The notes below the pieces were generated by a model, which was given only the letters and a program-made list of their open reading frames with translations, made no database searches and was not told the DNA's origin. Position numbers and translations under genes: made by a program. Of a stretch of DNA of 21,033 nucleotides, positions 15,598-21,033 are shown one piece after another (positions within the stretch are counted from its first letter, which is position 1; each line of letters begins with the position of its first letter). This DNA is from JAPLDP01 sp964628285 (lineage in GTDB: Bacteria > Bacteroidota > Bacteroidia > Bacteroidales > JAGONC01): the NCBI GenBank assembly GCA_964628285.1, contig CAZVNP010000056.1:1-21033 (forward strand). The letters run 5' to 3'.

Positions 15598-15608
15598 GGA
15601 GGTTTATG
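15598..15608 (+). promoter_or_regulatory. Shine-Dalgarno-like GGAGGT directly before the sigma-factor start
   Basis: GGAGGT at 15598-15603 is followed by TT and the ATG at 15606. Bacteroidota genes seldom carry such a motif, and here the spacing is unusually short. The start is fixed by the conserved N terminus MRQLKITK. The motif may be functional or simply part of the leader. Confidence 0.35.
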
Positions 15609-16469
15609 AGGCAGCTGAAAATTACCAAGCAAGTTACTAATAGGGAAACCGCATCGCTCGACAAGTATCTGCAGGAGATAGGCAAAGTGGAACTGATAAC
15701 GGCCGAGGAAGAGGTGGCTTTAGCCCAGCGTATCAAACAGGGTGACAAGGAAGCCCTCGAAAAGCTGACCAAGTCGAACCTGAGATTTGTCGTTTCGGTA
15801 TCCAAACAATACCAAAACCAGGGTCTGAGCCTGCCCGACCTGATCAATGAGGGCAATCTTGGCCTAATAAAGGCTGCCCAGCGTTTTGACGAAACCCGTG
15901 GCTTCAAGTTCATCTCTTATGCCGTGTGGTGGATACGACAGTCCATCCTGCAAGCCCTCGCCGAACAGTCACGCATCGTCAGGTTGCCCCTGAACAAGAT
16001 CGGATCCATCAACAAGATCAATAAGGCTTACGCCAAACTGGAGCAGGAATATGAACGTGAGCCTAATCCCGAAGAAATCGCTTCCATGCTCGAGATCACC
16101 GAAACGGAGGTAAAGGAGTCGATAAAGAATTCGGGGCGTCATGTGTCTATGGATGCGCCGTTGATACAGGACGAAGACAACACGATGTACGATGTCCTGA
16201 AAAATGATGACGGTCCCACGCCGGAGACCAAGCTCATGTATGACTCCCTGAAAAAAGAGATCGACCGGGCCATCTCGACACTCACACCACGCGAAGCCGA
16301 TGTTATCAGGCTCTATTTCGGCCTGAATCAGACCCATCCGATGACACTCGAAGAGATAGGTGAGAAATTTGATCTTACCCGTGAACGTGTGAGACAAATA
16401 AAAGAAAAAGCCATCCGCCGTCTCAAGCATACGTCACGAAGCAAGATCCTTAAGACATACCTCGGATAA
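15606..16469 (+). CDS. rpoD: Primary RNA polymerase sigma factor, Bacteroidota short form
   Basis: The 287-residue protein directs RNA polymerase to housekeeping promoters. It has the short form typical of Bacteroidota, without the long region 1.1 of Proteobacteria. It starts MRQLKITKQVTNRETASLDK. Region 1.2 covers about residues 15-45, and region 2 about 60-130 with the GFKFISYAVWWIRQSILQAL block (2.3-2.4) that melts and reads the -7 element. Region 3 follows with RIVRLPLNKIGSINKINKAY. Region 4 ends with MTLEEIGEKFDLTRERVRQI and KEKAIRRLKH, the helix-turn-helix that reads the -33 element. It is therefore the likely reader of the TTTG-N19-TAnnTTTG promoters in this window. It is followed by rpe after 27 bases and may be co-transcribed with it. 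Confidence 0.96.
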   Translation: MRQLKITKQVTNRETASLDKYLQEIGKVELITAEEEVALAQRIKQGDKEALEKLTKSNLRFVVSVSKQYQNQGLSLPDLINEGNLGLIKAAQRFDETRGFKFISYAVWWIRQSILQALAEQSRIVRLPLNKIGSINKINKAYAKLEQEYEREPNPEEIASMLEITETEVKESIKNSGRHVSMDAPLIQDEDNTMYDVLKNDDGPTPETKLMYDSLKKEIDRAISTLTPREADVIRLYFGLNQTHPMTLEEIGEKFDLTRERVRQIKEKAIRRLKHTSRSKILKTYLG

Positions 16470-16496
16470 TATCAGGTTAAACACAATCCCTCTCAA

Positions 16497-17150
16497 ATGG
16501 CCCATCTTGTTGCTCCTTCACTGTTGTCTGCCGATTTTTTACATTTAAGCAGTGATATCGAATGGCTTAACGGCAGCGATGCCGACTGGTACCATCTGGA
16601 TGTCATGGACGGGGTTTTTGTGCCGAATATTTCCTTCGGCATGCCCGTTATCAAGGCCATCCACGAGCAGGCCGCCAAACCCCTCGACGTGCATCTGATG
16701 ATCATCCGTCCCGAAAGATACCTGCAGGATTTCAAGGAGGCGGGTGCCGCCATTGTTTCCGTACACTATGAAGCCTGCATACACCTGCACCGCACCCTGG
16801 AGAATATCAGGTCGCTGAACATGAAAACCGGCGTGGTACTCAATCCCCACACCGGTGTCCAGCTGCTGGAGGATGTCATCACCGATGTCGACCTTGTCCT
16901 CATCATGTCGGTCAACCCGGGTTTCGGTGGCCAGCAATTCATTGAGAACACTTACGAAAAAGTGGCCCGTCTTAAAGACCTCATCATCTCGAAACATGCT
17001 AACGCCATGATAGAAGTCGACGGAGGCGTAGACCTGCAAAATGCACCCCTGCTGCTGAATGCCGGAGCCGATATCCTGGTGGCAGGGCATTCCATCTTTT
17101 CCGCCATGAACCCTGCCGCCACAATCACCGCCCTGAAAAACATCGACTGA
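16497..17150 (+). CDS. rpe: Ribulose-phosphate 3-epimerase
   Basis: The protein has 217 residues, the usual length. It interconverts D-ribulose 5-phosphate and D-xylulose 5-phosphate in the pentose phosphate pathway, in the cytosol. It is a TIM barrel. Visible family motifs are APSLLSADF at the N terminus, HLDVMDGVFVPNISFG with metal-binding His and catalytic Asp, DVHLMI, the SVNPGFGGQ phosphate-loop segment, and EVDGGV with the second catalytic Asp. It lies 27 bases after rpoD with no terminator between, so co-transcription is likely. Confidence 0.97.
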   Translation: MAHLVAPSLLSADFLHLSSDIEWLNGSDADWYHLDVMDGVFVPNISFGMPVIKAIHEQAAKPLDVHLMIIRPERYLQDFKEAGAAIVSVHYEACIHLHRTLENIRSLNMKTGVVLNPHTGVQLLEDVITDVDLVLIMSVNPGFGGQQFIENTYEKVARLKDLIISKHANAMIEVDGGVDLQNAPLLLNAGADILVAGHSIFSAMNPAATITALKNID

Positions 17151-17223
17151 TCATCATTCCTGCAAATAACGGCATCTTCGTAATTAAAATTAACGCCTTC
17201 AACCGGTTGATGATTCCTTTATG

Positions 17224-17231
17224 TATATTTG
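17224..17231 (+). promoter_or_regulatory. Candidate -7 box of pepD
   Basis: TATATTTG matches TAnnTTTG exactly. No TTTG lies at the ideal distance upstream; the nearest TTG is 14 bases away. Transcription from here would leave a leader of about 105 bases before the ATG at 17344. Confidence 0.4.
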
Positions 17232-17343
17232 CCCTGCCGGAAACATCATGGCAAGCAACGGTATTATTTGTCAGAAAAAATAATAAGTGAATATCTCCGG
17301 AAAAAATATGTTGTTTAATTCGTTAATATAAAATCTGTTTATC

Positions 17344-18810
17344 ATGGCAAAACAATTGGGACAACTGCAACCCGAGATCGTCTGGTCTTACTTTGAGGAG
17401 ATATGCCAGATTCCGCGTCCTTCAAAAAAGGAGGAAAAGATCAGGGCTTTTTTACTTGAATTTGCAAAAAAACATCATCTTGAATCCAAGGTCGATGATG
17501 CCGGCAACTTGATCATCAGCAAACCGGCCATGCCGGGAAAAGAAAACGTTAAACCCGTCGTGCTGCAAAGCCATATGGACATGGTGTGCGAAAAGAACAG
17601 CGGGCTCGATCATGATTTCATGAGCGATCCGATATGTCCTGTCGTGGACGGCGAATGGGTTAAAGCCAGCGGCACCACCCTGGGTGCTGACGATGGCATC
17701 GGCATAGCGGTACAAATGGCCATACTCGCCTCAGATGCGATAGAACACGGTCCCCTGGAATGTTTGTTCACGGTCGACGAAGAAACAGGGTTGACAGGTG
17801 CTTTTGCCCTTCAGCCCGGTTTTATCAAAGGAAGAACCCTGATCAACCTGGATTCGGAAGACGAAGGACAATTATTTATCGGGTGTGCCGGCGGCATTGA
17901 CACCGTGGCTACCTTCTCCTACAAGGAAAAGAAAGCCACCAAGGGACATATTGCCTATAAGATACAAGTGAGCGGACTGAAAGGTGGTCATTCGGGTGAT
18001 GACATTGATAAGGGACGGGGTAATTCAAACAAAATACTCACACGGTTATGCTGGAACGCCATGGAGAAATTCAAGATACGTCTTGTGGTGTTTGACGGCG
18101 GCAACCTGCGCAATGCCATTCCCCGCGAGGCTTACGCCATCGTTACCATGGCGCCGAAATGGAAAAACGCTTTTGAACAGTATGTCAACACTTACACCGG
18201 TGTGGTGAAGGAGGAATTATCCATCACGGAACCCGGTCTGATGATAGCCATGACGGAAACGGCGACACCGGATGCTGTCGTTAACCGCAAAACACAACGT
18301 AAGCTGCTGAATGCCCTTTACGGTTGTCCTCACGGCATTATCGCCATGAGCCGCAAAATGCCCGGCATGGTGGAGACCTCCACCAACCTGGCGTCAGTCA
18401 AATTCAATGAGAAAGAGAACAAGATCACGGTGGCTACCAGTCAAAGAAGCGACAGCAACACGGAAAAGATCGATATTGCCCATATGGTCGAAAGTGTCTT
18501 CAGGCTGGCCGGCGCCCGCGTTGACCACTCGGAGGGTTACCCGGGATGGACCCCCAACCCCGATTCCGAGATCCTGCGCCATACCGTGGAGGCGTACCGT
18601 CATCTTTTCGGAAATGACCCAGTGGTGCGTTCGATACATGCCGGACTGGAATGCGGTCTCTTTCTTGAGAAATATCCCGATATGGACATGGTTTCAATCG
18701 GCCCGACACTTCGCGGCGTTCACTCACCCGATGAGAGGATAAATATCGAGAGCACCCGTAAATTCTGGGAGCTTTTACTGGAGTTGCTCCGCCGTATACC
18801 GGCCGTCTGA
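17344..18810 (+). CDS. pepD: Aminoacyl-histidine dipeptidase (peptidase D, M20 family)
   Basis: The 488-residue cytosolic metallopeptidase cleaves dipeptides, typically Xaa-His. Family features are the N-terminal PEIVWSYFEEICQIPRPSKK segment, the first metal site QSHMDMV (His77, Asp79), bridging Asp116 in GADDGIG, and the catalytic/metal pair Glu146-Glu147 in DEETGLTGA. A lid or dimerisation domain covers about 205-385, with KGGHSGDDIDKGRGN. The C-terminal IHAGLECG and VHSPDERINI segments carry further active-site residues. Length and motif order match PepD of Bacteroidota and Proteobacteria. There is no signal peptide. The gene is transcribed alone and faces a small outer-membrane protein gene 54 bases further on. 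Confidence 0.95.
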   Translation: MAKQLGQLQPEIVWSYFEEICQIPRPSKKEEKIRAFLLEFAKKHHLESKVDDAGNLIISKPAMPGKENVKPVVLQSHMDMVCEKNSGLDHDFMSDPICPVVDGEWVKASGTTLGADDGIGIAVQMAILASDAIEHGPLECLFTVDEETGLTGAFALQPGFIKGRTLINLDSEDEGQLFIGCAGGIDTVATFSYKEKKATKGHIAYKIQVSGLKGGHSGDDIDKGRGNSNKILTRLCWNAMEKFKIRLVVFDGGNLRNAIPREAYAIVTMAPKWKNAFEQYVNTYTGVVKEELSITEPGLMIAMTETATPDAVVNRKTQRKLLNALYGCPHGIIAMSRKMPGMVETSTNLASVKFNEKENKITVATSQRSDSNTEKIDIAHMVESVFRLAGARVDHSEGYPGWTPNPDSEILRHTVEAYRHLFGNDPVVRSIHAGLECGLFLEKYPDMDMVSIGPTLRGVHSPDERINIESTRKFWELLLELLRRIPAV

Positions 18811-18828
18811 TGCGGTCACTATGTTGTA

Positions 18829-18859
18829 TGACGTCTTATCCATGGCATGAAGACCGTCA
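18829..18859. terminator. Possible bidirectional hairpin between convergent genes
   Basis: TGACGTCTT (18829-18837) pairs with AAGACCGTCA (18850-18859) with one bulged base, and CAT/ATG inside extends the stem. It sits between the convergent ends of pepD and the minus-strand gene. No T-run follows on either strand, so the termination role is tentative. Confidence 0.35.
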
Positions 18860-18864
18860 CCCGT

Positions 18865-19428
18865 CTACAATCCGAATCCGACGCCTATCCTGATAATGGG
18901 ATTGGTGTAAGGCGATAACGGGGTCTCATTAAGATTCCAGAGCACCGACAAACTCAGGAAACTCTTTGAACCGATCCATTGTCTGAAGCCGGCGCCTACC
19001 AGCCAGCTGTTCACGTTGACCCGCTTGGTATCGGCCGGATAAAAAGAATAAGGCTGATAATTAAGCAATTCGTATTCGGCATGGAGGAAAATATTCCATA
19101 TCACCGTGTAATTCAATAAAAACCTTCCACCGTAAATATTCGAGCTGTACTTGGGCTGAATCTGGGTGTCGTTATAATAAATATATGTGAGACCGGCGCC
19201 ACTGAATAAGCGGGGGGTGATGCGGTACATGACCAAAGGCGAGAGCTCGACCACCGTAATGGTGCCTATCTGAAGCCCGAAACTGCCGCCTAGGTAAATA
19301 CGGTCCCTGATGCCGGGTTTGCGCCCGCTATAAGAAGAAAGGCTGTCGAACTGACCATAGCTTTTCACAACCACCATGAACACCATGGCAAGGATCAGAA
19401 GTGAATATGTTACCACCTTAATCTTCAT
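18865..19428 (-). CDS. Small predicted outer-membrane beta-barrel protein
   Basis: The protein has 187 residues. A signal peptide (MKIKVVTYSLLILAMVFMVV, ending SYGQ) precedes about 160 residues of alternating hydrophobic and polar strands: YLGGSFGLQIG, LSPLVMYRITPRLFSGAGLT, NIYGGRFLLNYTVIWNIFLH, and the final PIIRIGVGFGL. This fits a small eight-stranded outer-membrane barrel. I cannot place it in a named family. It ends with leucine rather than an aromatic residue. On the minus strand a TACTTTTA sequence at about 19488-19495 could serve as a weak -7 element. The gene is convergent with pepD and divergent from the rRNA genes. Confidence 0.75.
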   Translation of the reverse strand: MKIKVVTYSLLILAMVFMVVVKSYGQFDSLSSYSGRKPGIRDRIYLGGSFGLQIGTITVVELSPLVMYRITPRLFSGAGLTYIYYNDTQIQPKYSSNIYGGRFLLNYTVIWNIFLHAEYELLNYQPYSFYPADTKRVNVNSWLVGAGFRQWIGSKSFLSLSVLWNLNETPLSPYTNPIIRIGVGFGL

Positions 19429-19698
19429 TATATTATTGATTGTAAAAGAGAATACTATTTAACGAAACAGGTCATATAAAAGTATACATAAAAAGGGATT
19501 TTCTACTTAATAGCCTGATACCGGAATGGCAGCATGGTTTGGCGATATAAATGATGGATAAAAACAGGCATTTATCAACAGAAGGGGGTAAGACGGTTGA
19601 AAACATGGCTGTTTTTACTTATTTTTGTCTATATGCTATCAAAACATAATTGGCTTTGCAGCCGTTTTCACAATGAATTGTTAAAAAGCATAAAGGGT

Positions 19699-19730
19699 CT
19701 TGCGGTGTAATAAATTTTTAATTATCTTTG
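19699..19730 (+). promoter_or_regulatory. rrs: rRNA promoter P1
   Basis: CTTG at 19699-19702, a 20-base spacer, and TATCTTTG at 19723-19730 (exact -7 consensus), followed by CATCCC. It lies 80 bases upstream of the second promoter. Confidence 0.65.
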
Positions 19731-19778
19731 CATCCCTTTTCGTGTTAAAAAAATAAGCGATAAAAAAAGAACAAAAAA

Positions 19779-19809
19779 TTTGTTGATTGTAAAATAAGTT
19801 TTACTTTTG
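19779..19809 (+). promoter_or_regulatory. rrs: rRNA promoter P2
   Basis: TTTG at 19779-19782, a 19-base spacer, and TACTTTTG at 19802-19809: an exact match to the Bacteroidota consensus, followed by CAGCCC as at rpsO. Transcription would start near 19815, inside the first arm of a hairpin (CCCCCT at 19814-19819 and AGGGGG at 19825-19830). Confidence 0.8.
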
Positions 19810-19849
19810 CAGCCCCCCTGATACAGGGGGATTTTAGGAGAGAAAAGAG

Positions 19850-19861
19850 AGTTCTTTGAAA
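19850..19861 (+). promoter_or_regulatory. boxA-like antitermination element in the rRNA leader
   Basis: AGTTCTTTGAAA lies about 90 bases before the 16S gene. It resembles the NusB/S10 boxA element (TGCTCTTTA in E. coli) and the conserved GTTCTTTGA leader motif common before Bacteroidota rRNA operons. Confidence 0.55.
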
Positions 19862-19949
19862 ATATTGAAGTGAAGACCGAAGCAGCAAACAGACAAGCTC
19901 AATTCCGAGTTTGAAGCAGCAAATCCAGGAACCATAAGATCAACTTTTT

Positions 19950-21033
<1,084 letters not shown>

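Larger units (their letters stand above)
19429..19949 (+). promoter_or_regulatory. rRNA operon promoter and leader region
   Basis: This is a 521-base region without a gene. Its first 200 bases are AT-rich with no clear signal. It then holds two tandem promoters (19699-19730 and 19779-19809), a GC hairpin right at the second start site, a boxA-like GTTCTTTGAA at 19851-19860, and an 11-base direct repeat GAAGCAGCAAA at 19879-19889 and 19913-19923 before the 16S gene. Confidence 0.7.

Noticed and set aside
19621..19680. A third rRNA promoter ending TGGCTTTG near 19660
   Set aside because: The -7 element has one mismatch in its key TA, and the distance to the upstream TTTG is about 23 bases, outside the usual 19-20.

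Overview
The window comes from a Bacteroidota genome, probably Bacteroidales-like. The evidence is a partial 16S rRNA gene at the right end, the 287-residue primary sigma factor typical of the phylum, repeated use of the Bacteroidota promoter form TTTG-N19-TAnnTTTG, and many secreted or outer-membrane proteins whose signal peptides end in YGQ or AQ. Genus or family cannot be fixed by eye.

Layout. Positions 1-210 hold the AT-rich end of an SpvB/Rhs-like gene, probably a remnant. Positions 550-6611 form a plus-strand cluster: a TetR-family regulator carrying an EF-hand-like loop and preceded by a palindromic operator, an outer-membrane lipoprotein-sorting-like periplasmic protein, two FtsX/LolC-type permeases, a LolD/MacB-type ATPase and an outer-membrane protein. 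I read this as a regulated trans-envelope export system for a lipid or other hydrophobic cargo. It is the best candidate here for something not well described. Positions 6756-9682 carry two tandem minus-strand paralogous outer-membrane proteins. Each has its own promoter of identical geometry and a similar mosaic repeat block downstream.

The right half is mostly housekeeping: a periplasmic M16 zinc protease (10029-12926), rpsO and pnp in their conserved order (13020-15519), the primary sigma factor and rpe (15606-17150), pepD (17344-18810), a convergent small outer-membrane protein (18865-19428), and then a leader with two strong promoters and an antitermination-like element that drives the 16S gene, which runs off the window at 21033.

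Dispersed repeats are a theme. A palindromic element in the CCTCACCCCC class occurs before the LolA-like gene and again inside the 3' end of the ATPase gene, where it supplies the last residues and the stop codon. A CGCAAAGG-type repeat lies at 1184-1226. Short palindromes followed by an AACATGnnTAACC-like tail cluster around the duplicated outer-membrane protein genes.
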